From Nitrospirales bacterium (lineage in GTDB: Bacteria > Nitrospirota > Nitrospiria > Nitrospirales > UBA8639): a stretch of DNA of 64,000 bases. Of the stretch, positions 45,968 through 53,735 are shown one piece after another (position 1 is the stretch's first letter; every line of letters starts with the position of its first letter). The stretch lies in assembly GCA_031315865.1 (NCBI GenBank), contig JALDRJ010000002.1:310001-374000 (forward strand). Direction: 5' to 3'. The translations under genes and the position numbers were made by a program. The notes beneath the pieces are model-generated. The model saw only the letters and a program-made list of their open reading frames with translations. It was not told the DNA's origin and made no database searches.

Positions 45968-46831
45968 TTAGTTAATCGAGATTGCCGAGGATTTCTCAAC
46001 AGCTTCAGCGAACTGAGACATCAAGGCTTGCGTGATGGGACCTGGGAGACCATTGCCAACGGAAATTGTGTCTATTTGAGTGACGGAAAGAACGTGGATC
46101 GTGGTTCCAACAAGGAATATTTCATCAGCCTCCCCCAACTCTTCAGAAAATATTCTTCGCTCCTGAACATCATAGCCATTTTCTCTTGCGAGACACATCA
46201 CGTACTTCAACGTCACGCCTGGCAACACATGTTCATTGAGCTCAGGCGTCCAAATTTTACGATCCTTTACGATCATGACGTTACTCGATGCCCCCTCGGT
46301 CACGACACGATCGCGAACAAAGATTGCTTCAAAAGCCCCCGCCTCAGCGGCTTTCTGTTTAGCCAGCACATTCGGTAACAGGTTGAGGCTTTTGATGTCG
46401 CATCTGCCCCAGCGAATATCTGGGAGCATGATGGCCCGAACACCTTGAGTGTAAAAACGTGGGTCTAACTCCGACATTTCCCGAATTGTCATCACGACAG
46501 TGGGCGCCAGAGAGGCCGCGAACAAATGTTCACGCGGTGCTGCGCCCCTGGTCACCTGAATGTACACCTTGCAATTTTTATAACCACTTCGTTGAATACC
46601 GTCCTGAATGGCCATCCCCCATTCTTGCCGCGTCAACGGAAGAGAAATTTTTATCTCATGAGCGCTTCGGGCCAGACGTTCCAGGTGCTCTTCCATTCGA
46701 AAGGGGACACCCTGGTAGGTACGAATCACCTCATAGACACCATCACCAAATTGATAGCCGCGGTCCTCTACGGAAACCTGCATCTGCGCAAGGGGCATGA
46801 ACTGACCGTTTAAATAGCCGATGTTGGGCAT
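45968..46831 (-). CDS. dat: D-amino-acid aminotransferase, PLP fold type IV
   Basis: A 287-aa class IV aminotransferase. The motifs fit D-alanine transaminase (Dat) better than the branched-chain enzyme: VSVEDRGYQFGDGVYEVIRTY at the N-terminus, RGAAPREH in the substrate loop, the PLP lysine in WGRCDIKSLNLLPNVLAKQ and TEGASSNV. Dat interconverts D-alanine and D-glutamate with 2-oxo acids for peptidoglycan synthesis. Some annotations of such proteins read aminodeoxychorismate lyase, which cannot be excluded by eye. It is the last gene of a minus-strand group with DUF192, Rieske and I42-like genes, 18 bases after the I42-like stop. Confidence 0.8.
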   Translation of the reverse strand: MPNIGYLNGQFMPLAQMQVSVEDRGYQFGDGVYEVIRTYQGVPFRMEEHLERLARSAHEIKISLPLTRQEWGMAIQDGIQRSGYKNCKVYIQVTRGAAPREHLFAASLAPTVVMTIREMSELDPRFYTQGVRAIMLPDIRWGRCDIKSLNLLPNVLAKQKAAEAGAFEAIFVRDRVVTEGASSNVMIVKDRKIWTPELNEHVLPGVTLKYVMCLARENGYDVQERRIFSEELGEADEIFLVGTTIHVLSVTQIDTISVGNGLPGPITQALMSQFAEAVEKSSAISIN

Positions 46832-46849
46832 ATCGCTTCAGGAAAGGCA

Positions 46850-47191
46850 TTACATATCGACATGGATGATAAATATCCGGCGATCTTCTTCTGTAAATTT
46901 CCACGCCATCCGTTTACTAAATTCAATCATGTGAGTCCCCGGTTCCATTACCTGAAACTCAAAACGCCGGCGACCGGAATCCACGGCATTATTGCTGATG
47001 GTACGAAGAAATTCGTCTTCCACGAGGATACACACCTTCGTATCAAACGTCGGAACCCACTGTTCGCCACGAGTGCGATCCTCCCAGAGATTCACAGAAA
47101 ACAACTCCCCCTTTTTGACATGGAGAGTTCTTGCATGTTGACTGTCTCGTTCCATCGACTTTTCACGTTCACTCATGAATTGACTATCCAT
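46850..47191 (-). CDS. Chagasin-like (I42-type) small protein
   Basis: A 113-aa protein with no clear signal peptide. Layout follows the chagasin/I42 cysteine-protease-inhibitor fold: VKKGELFSVNLWEDRTRGEQW, FEFQVMEPGTHMIEFSKRMAW and a final strand IFIIHVDM. The NPTTGY inhibitory loop of true chagasins is not conserved (EDRTRGEQW in its place), so inhibition of proteases is doubtful. The ATG at 47191 lies behind GAGGGTGG; two ATGs shortly upstream are possible alternatives. It lies between the Rieske gene and dat on the same strand. Confidence 0.55.
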   Translation of the reverse strand: MDSQFMSEREKSMERDSQHARTLHVKKGELFSVNLWEDRTRGEQWVPTFDTKVCILVEDEFLRTISNNAVDSGRRRFEFQVMEPGTHMIEFSKRMAWKFTEEDRRIFIIHVDM

Positions 47192-47260
47192 TGCCGCCAC
47201 CCTCATCATGTCTTCAAGGATCTTAACCCCAGCGACCTGCTCCCTATTTGCATTGTCCCA

Positions 47261-47656
47261 TCATAATGACCAGACGTCTTTCGTTTGAAGATTCACATAG
47301 ACGTCATTCCCCGCAACCTTCACCTCATAACTCGCCACACAATTGCCTCCCCCATCCCCTCCAAAACCGCTTCGAATATCGAATTGGAGATCATGCCAAG
47401 GGCACGTCACAAGATAGCCTTTCACTTTCCCCTTTCCGAGCGGACCTCCCTGGTGTGGACAAATGTTGTTGATCGCATAAAACCGCCCCCCCACATGAAA
47501 GAGAGCGACGGACTTATCATGCACCTTCACCACTCGCCCCTTGCCCTCTTGTACATCGTCAACCCGTCCGACCAAAACAAAGCCGGCGAACTCATCATTG
47601 GAACCAGGTTGATCAAGTTGACCAGATTGATCAGGATTTTTTGAGGCCACGGCCAC
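47261..47656 (-). CDS. Rieske 2Fe-2S ferredoxin
   Basis: A 131-aa soluble protein with both Rieske cluster-binding loops: CPHQGGPLG and CPWHDLQFD, each giving one Cys and one His. The fold matches NirD/biphenyl-dioxygenase-type ferredoxins (GKVKGYLVTCPWH). A Gly-rich insert (GFGGDGGGNC) follows the second loop. The start is GTG. There is no export signal, so it probably transfers electrons in the cytoplasm. No cognate oxygenase or reductase gene is adjacent. Confidence 0.9.
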   Translation of the reverse strand: MAVASKNPDQSGQLDQPGSNDEFAGFVLVGRVDDVQEGKGRVVKVHDKSVALFHVGGRFYAINNICPHQGGPLGKGKVKGYLVTCPWHDLQFDIRSGFGGDGGGNCVASYEVKVAGNDVYVNLQTKDVWSL

Positions 47657-47690
47657 GCCTTTCCCGCGCCGATACGTTCGGAACGTTCGT

Positions 47691-48179
47691 TCACATACGC
47701 AAAATAAACTTTAACTGCATCCCTTGTTCAACTCGAGCCTCTTTGACAAACCCGGCATTCGTTTCAAGCACATACCGCGCATGTTCTGGTGGGGGACCAT
47801 ACCAGGTACAGGGATCGCCAGAACATGGGGGAGCTTCTTCGACAATATACACGATTTTCTTGCTCTCATCGATCCAAATAATATCAACGGGCACTCGAAA
47901 TTCCTTCGTCCAGACCTGATGTAGTGAGGATTCTTCAAAAATAAAGAGCATGCCGCCATCATCAGGTATCTGATTACGAAATGCCAGTCCAAACAATAGT
48001 TTCTCGGGAGTATCCGCAACTTCAGCTCTCACCACTCGGCCAGAGGGAAAAGACACATGAATCTCTTTTGTTTGCTCGGGTCGATTAAAAAGAAGGGCCC
48101 CGCTAATCAGCAACAGGGACATGAGCACCAAAAACAAAATTCGCTTTTTGTTGGGCAGCCCTTGTAAAAATGAAGACAT
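47691..48179 (-). CDS. Exported DUF192 protein
   Basis: A 162-aa protein with one N-terminal membrane helix (about 13-30) and a DUF192 domain: VRAEVADTPEKLLFGLAFRNQIPDDGGMLFIFE, then VPVDIIWIDESKKIVYIVEEAPPC and a final RYVLETNAGFVKE. The family is a small beta-barrel of unsettled function. A Cys pair in PPCSGDPCTW is typical of the DUF192 subgroup outside the cytoplasm. It lies 34 bases upstream of the Rieske gene in the same orientation. Confidence 0.9.
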   Translation of the reverse strand: MSSFLQGLPNKKRILFLVLMSLLLISGALLFNRPEQTKEIHVSFPSGRVVRAEVADTPEKLLFGLAFRNQIPDDGGMLFIFEESSLHQVWTKEFRVPVDIIWIDESKKIVYIVEEAPPCSGDPCTWYGPPPEHARYVLETNAGFVKEARVEQGMQLKFILRM

Positions 48180-48328
48180 TCTTGAAAGATCTGGCTTGAA
48201 GGGTCGGAATGGTTGAATGCAACACTAAGAGGAAGAGGCTCTACCTCTCGAAACCTCTGTGGTTGTGCTCCGCACAGTATGGGGTCATTTCAATAAACCC
48301 GGCCACATCTCCATTAATTGGGAGCTTA

Positions 48329-48357
48329 TTGCTCAATAACGGCATAGGCGATATGAT
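48329..48357 (+). promoter_or_regulatory. Possible promoter of the 112-aa exported protein
   Basis: TTGCTC, a 17-base spacer and TATGAT lie about 85 bases upstream of the ATG at 48443. The -10 box is good and the -35 box matches three of six bases. Confidence 0.35.
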
Positions 48358-48442
48358 AAAATTGAGTTTTCTCAAGAAAATTCCGATATCTTAACAGAAG
48401 GACCCTTCACTCAACCGTTCCACGGTAAAAAGGAGGTCACCG

Positions 48443-48781
48443 ATGACACGCACATCTGTTCTCACCATGATACCACTTTTGATAGTATTGGGACTTCCCT
48501 CGTTGAGTGGGGCTGATTATTCCAGCGCTTCTCAATCGATCAATGCTTTTGTGGAGTCCCTCTACCCCAAAGGCAGTCATTTCTTTTGGGTCATCAACGA
48601 CACAACCACTGAATCTCAGCATGAAATGGTGGTAGATATCAACACAGCACTCCAGGACGAGATTCATGAGCAAGCCAAACAGCAACGATTTCTGCTCCTT
48701 ATCATTCACGGAGAGCTCTTCGCAGCCCAAAAGATTCCATTAGAGGCCAACGTGAACTGCAAGCAAGAAGAACAAGTCTAG
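48443..48781 (+). CDS. Small exported hypothetical protein
   Basis: A 112-aa protein with a signal peptide (about 1-23, ending LSGAD) behind a very strong ribosome site (AAAAAGGAGG). The mature part is mixed alpha/beta: SINAFVESLYPKGSHFFWVIN and LLLIIHGELFAAQKIPLEANV. It is polar overall with a single Cys near the C-terminus. I do not recognise a family. It stands alone on the plus strand, between a promoter-like element and a bidirectional terminator, which supports a real, independently expressed gene. Confidence 0.7.
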   Translation: MTRTSVLTMIPLLIVLGLPSLSGADYSSASQSINAFVESLYPKGSHFFWVINDTTTESQHEMVVDINTALQDEIHEQAKQQRFLLLIIHGELFAAQKIPLEANVNCKQEEQV

Positions 48782-48814
48782 CCGCTTCCTTTAGCACCAT
48801 TTGGAAATCGTCAT

Positions 48815-48853
48815 AAAAAAGCCCCGTTCCTTGTGTTGGGAACGGGGCTTTTC
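48815..48853. terminator. Bidirectional rho-independent terminator
   Basis: AAGCCCCGTTCC and GGAACGGGGCTT pair around a short loop, with an A-run on the left and a T-run on the right. It can end both the plus-strand 112-aa gene and the minus-strand cupredoxin gene, which converge here. Confidence 0.92.
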
Positions 48854-48877
48854 TTAATTTGACTAACGGAACTTGAA

Positions 48878-49372
48878 CTATCGCAAAATCAACAATTGCC
48901 CACCCAAGTGAGCATCATGGAGTTGGCATTTGTATTGTAACGTGTTGCTTGAAGTCACATACGTCAGATCACTGATTGGAATACCAATGTACTTCGTTTC
49001 TCCAGGCTTCAGAACCACTTGAGCATGCATGGACCACGGGCCAGAATGAGCACTGCTCGCGGATAAATCAAACCCATGCTCCCCATCTAAATTATTAGTG
49101 ACTTTAATCAAAATTGGACGGCCTCCACGCGCACCGGTACCAGATCTCGTGAGGTTTAACACAGCGGTCGGTGGGTACCAAACTTTTTTTCCACCCACTT
49201 CCATCGCTATAAACTCAAGATCAACGTCCAACGCTCTAAAGGATTGTCCCACCACGGATCCCGATTCGAGATCACCAATTTCCACACCACCCGACTGCAG
49301 GGCCAATGCGGCAGTTGAACCAGCCGCAACTAGCACAAGACTTAAAAGGACGGATAGAAGCACTCTGTGCAT
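48878..49372 (-). CDS. Exported cupredoxin-like protein
   Basis: A 164-aa protein with a signal peptide (1-24, ending ALALQ). The mature part has alternating beta strands of a cupredoxin, with a likely His ligand in DGEHGFDLSA and the C-terminal loop YKCQLHDAHLGGQLLILR. The loop gives Cys-x2-His and then His where blue-copper proteins usually have Met as axial ligand. It has a strong GGGGAGG ribosome site. Probably a small periplasmic electron carrier or copper-binding protein, in line with the other copper proteins of the region. Confidence 0.75.
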   Translation of the reverse strand: MHRVLLSVLLSLVLVAAGSTAALALQSGGVEIGDLESGSVVGQSFRALDVDLEFIAMEVGGKKVWYPPTAVLNLTRSGTGARGGRPILIKVTNNLDGEHGFDLSASSAHSGPWSMHAQVVLKPGETKYIGIPISDLTYVTSSNTLQYKCQLHDAHLGGQLLILR

Positions 49373-49657
49373 CGCCTACCTCCCCATGAAAAGCTTGTTA
49401 ATAATAAAAAGGTTGCCAATTCTAGAAACGAAGGGCCTTCCAATTCCCCTAGGCTTAGTCTTGAAAAGAGGGTTCGTTATAGCATATGGAACAACAGGAC
49501 GCAAGAAGGTTTTTTGAGGGGTCCAGAGCTAAAAGCACGTATAATTTCAATGTCTTAGAGTTTGATTTTGCGATTTTTGACCATTGGCAACTATTTTGAG
49601 AAAGGAGCAAATCTGCAACAAAATCGCTATTGAGGTTCGTGAATGATTAAACTTTTC

Positions 49658-50167
49658 CTACAGTTGTATCTTCTCCTGCTCTTTCCCTGGAATAGGCTTT
49701 CCTGCGGACTCCAATAATTCACGAGAAACCACGATAGGCGTATGAAAATGTATGGCTAACGCGATGGCATCTGATGAGCGACTATCAAAAATCTTCGTGT
49801 GCCCATTCAAGGACAGCGTCATCGTTCCATAATAAATCCCATCTTTCAAAGAAATAAACACCCGGTCAACCTTGACGCTATAAGCTTCAAGAATCGTATG
49901 CATCAGATCATGTGAAAGAGGTCGAGGAAACATGAAGCCGCTTAAGGCACCTTGAATTGAACCGGCCACGGTCGGGTCCACATAAATTGGAATCGCTTGC
50001 TGTCCGACTTCTAGAAGCACGACCGGCCCATGCGAAGACACATGAACTTCCACCTTTTCGATCACCACTTCTTCAGATTCGAGGGACGATTCTTGCGCGT
50101 AACTACTTACGATCAAGCCACTCCAAAACCACAAAAAGACACAACTCGCGACGACATACCCTCTCAT
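49658..50167 (-). CDS. Exported bifunctional-nuclease (BFN/DUF151) family protein
   Basis: A 169-aa protein with an N-terminal signal (about 4-24) and a BFN domain: VVLLEVGQQAIPIYVDPTVAGSI, SHDLMHTILEAYSVKVDRVFI, YYGTMTLSLNG and the core SRSSDAIALAIHFHTPIVVS. Family members have been reported as nucleases in plants, but most bacterial ones are uncharacterised. An exported BFN protein is uncommon in my recollection. The ATG follows AGGAGG at ideal spacing. It lies 41 bases downstream of the MBL-fold gene and is probably cotranscribed with it. Confidence 0.85.
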   Translation of the reverse strand: MRGYVVASCVFLWFWSGLIVSSYAQESSLESEEVVIEKVEVHVSSHGPVVLLEVGQQAIPIYVDPTVAGSIQGALSGFMFPRPLSHDLMHTILEAYSVKVDRVFISLKDGIYYGTMTLSLNGHTKIFDSRSSDAIALAIHFHTPIVVSRELLESAGKPIPGKEQEKIQL

Positions 50168-50208
50168 GAGAGCCTCCTCGGGCTTTCAACCCCGGTCATT
50201 CTGGCTGT

Positions 50209-50847
50209 TCACCCTGAGATGAACGCATTCGTCTGTTTCTCCGTTCCGATCATGGTCTCCGGACCATGCCCCGGCACGACCACAGTCTGCTCATCGAGTG
50301 CGTACAGACGGTCACGAATTGACCGTTCGATCGCACGCGAATCGCCTCCCCATAAATCTGTTCGCCCGATACCGCCTCGAAATAACGTATCCCCAGACAA
50401 GACGAGATTCTGTCGCGGAAAGTGAAAACAGAGTGATCCCGGGGTGTGGCCTGGGGTGTGCATGACATGCGTCATTTCGTTTCCGATCGCCAACGACTCT
50501 TCATCCTTGAGCCACACATCAGGGGGAGGCACCGGATGGTAGGGCACCCCGAACATTTGGCACTGAACTTCTAACATGTCCCAGAGCTCTCGATCTTCTT
50601 GATGGAGACATATGGTCGCTTCCGTGACATCACGAACAGCTCCGGATGCCAGAAAATGATCGAAATGAGCATGAGTATGAAGGATGAACTTCACCGTCAG
50701 CCCCAGTGCTTGAACCTCTCCGAGAATGCGCTCCGCGTTGCCTCCGGGATCCACGACCACAGCTTGTTTGGTCTCTAGGTCTCCAATGATTGAGCAGTTG
50801 CAAGATAATGGAGGCACCGCGAATGTTTTTCGTATGAAGGTGGTCAT
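50209..50847 (-). CDS. MBL-fold metallo-hydrolase (glyoxalase II-like)
   Basis: A 212-aa soluble enzyme of the metallo-beta-lactamase fold, glyoxalase II/YcbL type. The metal-binding motif is HTHAHFDH; further ligands lie in HTPGHTPGS, SGDTLFRGGIGRTD and VVPGHGPETMI. The N-terminal start MTTFIRKTFAVPPLSCN at 50847 with GAGAGG upstream is preferred to a longer form beginning at 50928, which lacks a ribosome site and family-like sequence. It may hydrolyse glutathione or other thioesters; the substrate is not certain. Confidence 0.9.
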   Translation of the reverse strand: MTTFIRKTFAVPPLSCNCSIIGDLETKQAVVVDPGGNAERILGEVQALGLTVKFILHTHAHFDHFLASGAVRDVTEATICLHQEDRELWDMLEVQCQMFGVPYHPVPPPDVWLKDEESLAIGNEMTHVMHTPGHTPGSLCFHFPRQNLVLSGDTLFRGGIGRTDLWGGDSRAIERSIRDRLYALDEQTVVVPGHGPETMIGTEKQTNAFISG

Positions 50848-51089
50848 ACAACTAGCCTCTCGACAGCCATCTAAAATCGTACGCCCTTTTCCTGCCCCAG
50901 ATAGACCCAAGCATAGCCCGTCAGACAAAAGGGGTCAATCATACTCGTGCCTGAGAGAAATCACCCGATTTGAAATAGTCTCGCAATCATCATACAATGA
51001 AAATCTGCAATCCATTGGGAGACACTTCCATCCACAACTGTCAGTCCATATCCACGGTTCTGGCAAAAGTCAGAACACATTGGTCATCC

Positions 51090-51887
51090 ATGATACATGA
51101 CCGATTGCCTCCAACCTTCCTTCTTCACTTTGCTCGCTTAGGCCTCTCGATGATCTGCTGGACTCTGCTTGTGGGTTGCCCCTCGGACACTGAGCCGCTC
51201 AAACAAGAAAACTTTCAACTCAAGAAGCAGGTAGCCAAATTAGAGTCTGTCGTCACGTCCCTTCAGGAAGGGAATAAGGCCATTCAACAGCAGATAGACT
51301 TATTGAACCGTGAAACTCGAAAAATCGAGGAGGAGTGTGGCCTCAAGCTTCAAGAAAAGGAACAGGAAATCCAACATCTCTCCAATGGCCACAAGCATGA
51401 TGCTTCTCATTTGAATCAACTCGAAGAGGAGATCAAAAAACTTCGTAAGGATGCAACATGGCTTAGAACGTTGCGAGACAAATGGAGAAAAGGCCTCAAA
51501 GTTGCGCAAAAAGATGGTCAGGCTACAAAACTTGACCATACGTTATCAACCGTTATTCGCGCGATCCAATCAACGTTAACTCAAAATCGATACACCATCC
51601 TCGCCAGTATGCCCACCGATCAACAAGCGGCCTTTATCACAATGCGAAAGACTTCTCCGCCCGTTTCGCTTGAAGTGACTGGGTTTAGAAATCAATATAT
51701 TCTCATGGTGCAGCAAGACACCCCACACACTTCGACTCTTTGGGTCAAGGCGGACTTCGAAAAGCTATCTCAAAAGGGACAACTGCTGGATGCCAGCCAA
51801 CTCGAGGTCAAAGAAATCGAAAACCGCTTGATTAGGGAAATTCAACATACCCTCGACAACCCCGCGCCGAGCCAGGCCAAGAAATGA
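51090..51887 (+). CDS. Coiled-coil lipoprotein of unknown function
   Basis: A 265-aa protein. The N-terminus is a lipoprotein signal: a basic start, a hydrophobic stretch (FARLGLSMICWTLLVGC) and a lipobox Cys at residue 30, consistent with a start at the ATG 51090. Residues about 38-135 form a long coiled coil (ENFQLKKQVAKLESV; later KEQEIQHL). The C-terminal region (150-265) is a small alpha/beta domain with TMRKTSPPVSLEVTGF and ADFEKLSQKGQL. No family recognised. It is a plus-strand gene isolated between minus-strand genes, with no strong ribosome site. Confidence 0.65.
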   Translation: MIHDRLPPTFLLHFARLGLSMICWTLLVGCPSDTEPLKQENFQLKKQVAKLESVVTSLQEGNKAIQQQIDLLNRETRKIEEECGLKLQEKEQEIQHLSNGHKHDASHLNQLEEEIKKLRKDATWLRTLRDKWRKGLKVAQKDGQATKLDHTLSTVIRAIQSTLTQNRYTILASMPTDQQAAFITMRKTSPPVSLEVTGFRNQYILMVQQDTPHTSTLWVKADFEKLSQKGQLLDASQLEVKEIENRLIREIQHTLDNPAPSQAKK

Positions 51888-51899
51888 TGAAAATTCTCG

Positions 51900-52137
51900 T
51901 ATAACAGAAAAAATTCATGGCCTCTGTCATGCCTTCATTCTATCTCCATCTATCTCCATGACGCATGGGGCAGATAAAAAAGCCGCCGCCTACTCCGCCG
52001 AAGTGGCTACGAAGGCCGGGAGCGGTGTTCCCGGCCTCTCGCCGCTTGAACCCCATGTGGTGAGCGAGAATGATTTCAGCGCAAGGATCGACACAAGAGG
52101 CAACCCAGCGTGTAGCCGATTCGCGAGAGTGGCGGGT
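51900..52137. other. GC-rich spacer with hairpin and short tandem repeat
   Basis: This 240-base spacer is GC-rich compared with other spacers here. At 52013-52037 a perfect 9-bp stem (AGGCCGGGA/TCCCGGCCT) with a 7-base loop occurs, without a T-run next to it. At about 51941-51960 the decamer CTATCTCCAT is repeated twice. A GGCGGCGGCTTTTTTAT stretch on the minus strand could aid termination of the MNIO gene. The short ORFs in it have no ribosome sites. Confidence 0.4.
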
Positions 52138-53616
52138 TCACGGACGATTCTGAGAAGACCTGGCTTGACAGGCCAGCACATACCCATCTCGTAAGTCAGC
52201 CGCCTCTTGAACGGCTAACGTTAAACACTCAGGATATTCCACACGAATGAACTCGACGAAGTAATGAACTTTGACGAGGAAAAAGTCATACGGTTCAGAG
52301 AAACTATGCGGATGACTGTACCAGAAACAGAACAGCCCCTCGCAGCCACCCCCCAATGACGCCAGGGCTTGCATCGTGGCGGGAAACATCTCCTGAAACT
52401 TCCCCCCCCATTCAAAAATCTCATAGGGCAAATAGTCTTGGCGATAGACATTCAACCCCGTCGGATCGACGGTTGAGAGAAGATTAGTTTGCGGGAACGT
52501 CGAGTCGCTTGTGCATTGGGTCAACATCTCGACATAATGACGATATTGAATTTCGAGCTGCGGATCTTGGGGAAAGTGACGAGGTGCCTCGGCGATGGAG
52601 ACTTCGCGTGAAACCGGATCATGATCGATGGCATCGGCAAGTTTTCTTCGTTGTTCTTGCTCCCATGCCGTACATTGCTCACCAAGCCTCCTAAATTCCT
52701 GAATAATGCAAGAGATGGCCTTTGTATCAACCTCAAGGGCCACTCCCCTGACATTGATCAACCTAGGATGAGCCAACACTTGATTCAGCATCCTGAATAG
52801 CACGTCAGGAATCGGAGAATCGTGTGAATCAAGCCAATTAGGCGGACAGCGATGACGCTGATCCTGACGAAGAACGGCTGGATGAAACCCTAATCCCGCG
52901 ATATGGACCTGTACGACGCGTTCAAGAGGAAATGCCCGTAACAACCCTTCCAGAAAATCTTCGATAGAACTACCTTGCCACGCTCCGGTGTAACGATACA
53001 CGGTCCAAATGTGCCCAATGTCCAGGACAAACCCGCAGGAACATGCTTCTGCAAGGAATCTGAAAAAATCCGCATATGACACCTCCCCAATCGCAAAAAA
53101 GGTCAAAGGAGGAGTTTCTAGTAGAAACAGTGGGCTTGGCAGAGCATGGTCCTCGAATCGTTTATCGAACAACCGTTGAGCCGACCGGACATTGACGGCT
53201 GTCACGTGCGCCGAGGCTTCGGAAAATACTGGAGGCAGATAGGTCCCAAAAGAGTGACCAGCGATCTGTTTTGTCGCGCATTCATGATTCAGCCACGAAC
53301 ACCCTAATTGACGAAGGTGATTCATCGCGATTGTCAATTCATCATGATACCGATAGGAAATTTCCCAATCCGGTTGCGTTACCCATAGTCCATCCGCATG
53401 ATATTCCAGGTACGTGGAAGGATTTCGGTGCCGCACCTCTTGCAAGGCGAGCTGGTCCGCTTTAAACATCTCTAAATATCCATACGATAATGCCTGTTCT
53501 TCGAGTTGCTCGGTGAGATCGAATACATCGGGGGAATACACATCCACGGACAGTCCAAGACCGTGGAACGGAATCTTCGACACGCGTTGGCGAAACTCAA
53601 TGTCAAAACTATTCAT
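52138..53616 (-). CDS. MNIO (DUF692) peptide-modifying-enzyme homologue fused to a DUF2063-like domain
   Basis: A 492-aa soluble protein. Residues 12-300 show the DUF692 TIM-barrel layout of multinuclear non-haem iron oxidases (MbnB, TglH, BufB): GLGLSVDVYSPD, YLEMFKAD, YHADGLWV with His73, NHECATKQ (His111, Glu112), LLETPP (Glu167), VLDIGHI (Asp199, His202), VVQVHIAGL (His238), LDSHDSPIPD (Asp263, His265) and ALEVD (Glu295, Asp297). After a linker, residues about 350-475 resemble the partner domain DUF2063: GLNVYRQDYLPYEIFEWGGKF, EMFPATMQAL, WYSHPHSFSEP and later FVEFIRVEYP. Known enzymes oxidise Cys or Asn residues of small peptides, often for copper handling. No precursor peptide was found nearby. 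The ATG at 53616 follows CAGGTG. Confidence 0.78.
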   Translation of the reverse strand: MNSFDIEFRQRVSKIPFHGLGLSVDVYSPDVFDLTEQLEEQALSYGYLEMFKADQLALQEVRHRNPSTYLEYHADGLWVTQPDWEISYRYHDELTIAMNHLRQLGCSWLNHECATKQIAGHSFGTYLPPVFSEASAHVTAVNVRSAQRLFDKRFEDHALPSPLFLLETPPLTFFAIGEVSYADFFRFLAEACSCGFVLDIGHIWTVYRYTGAWQGSSIEDFLEGLLRAFPLERVVQVHIAGLGFHPAVLRQDQRHRCPPNWLDSHDSPIPDVLFRMLNQVLAHPRLINVRGVALEVDTKAISCIIQEFRRLGEQCTAWEQEQRRKLADAIDHDPVSREVSIAEAPRHFPQDPQLEIQYRHYVEMLTQCTSDSTFPQTNLLSTVDPTGLNVYRQDYLPYEIFEWGGKFQEMFPATMQALASLGGGCEGLFCFWYSHPHSFSEPYDFFLVKVHYFVEFIRVEYPECLTLAVQEAADLRDGYVLACQARSSQNRP

Positions 53617-53684
53617 CCTACACCTGACGCGCTGCACCATCGCGGTGAAAGCAGCTCGCGGACCGATCCAAGACCAGCAGTCAA

Positions 53685-53690
53685 ATTATA
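53685..53690 (-). promoter_or_regulatory. Possible -10 box upstream of MNIO gene
   Basis: A perfect TATAAT on the minus strand lies about 70 bases upstream of the MNIO start. No good -35 box is visible. It would allow transcription independent of gltBD. Confidence 0.3.
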
Positions 53691-53735
53691 CAAGAAAAGG
53701 AAAACGTCGGATGGAGAAATGAAGCCGTGATCGGC

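Noticed and set aside
48209-48394. 61-codon plus-strand frame upstream of the 112-aa gene
   Set aside because: No ribosome site or family-like sequence is seen, and it covers the promoter-like element.
48443-48781. 112-aa exported protein as MNIO substrate
   Set aside because: It is 3.4 kb away on the other strand and has only one Cys in the mature part.
51958-52194. 78-codon frame as a possible MNIO precursor peptide
   Set aside because: It is on the opposite strand to the enzyme, lacks a ribosome site and signal peptide, has only one Cys and overlaps the enzyme's 3' end.
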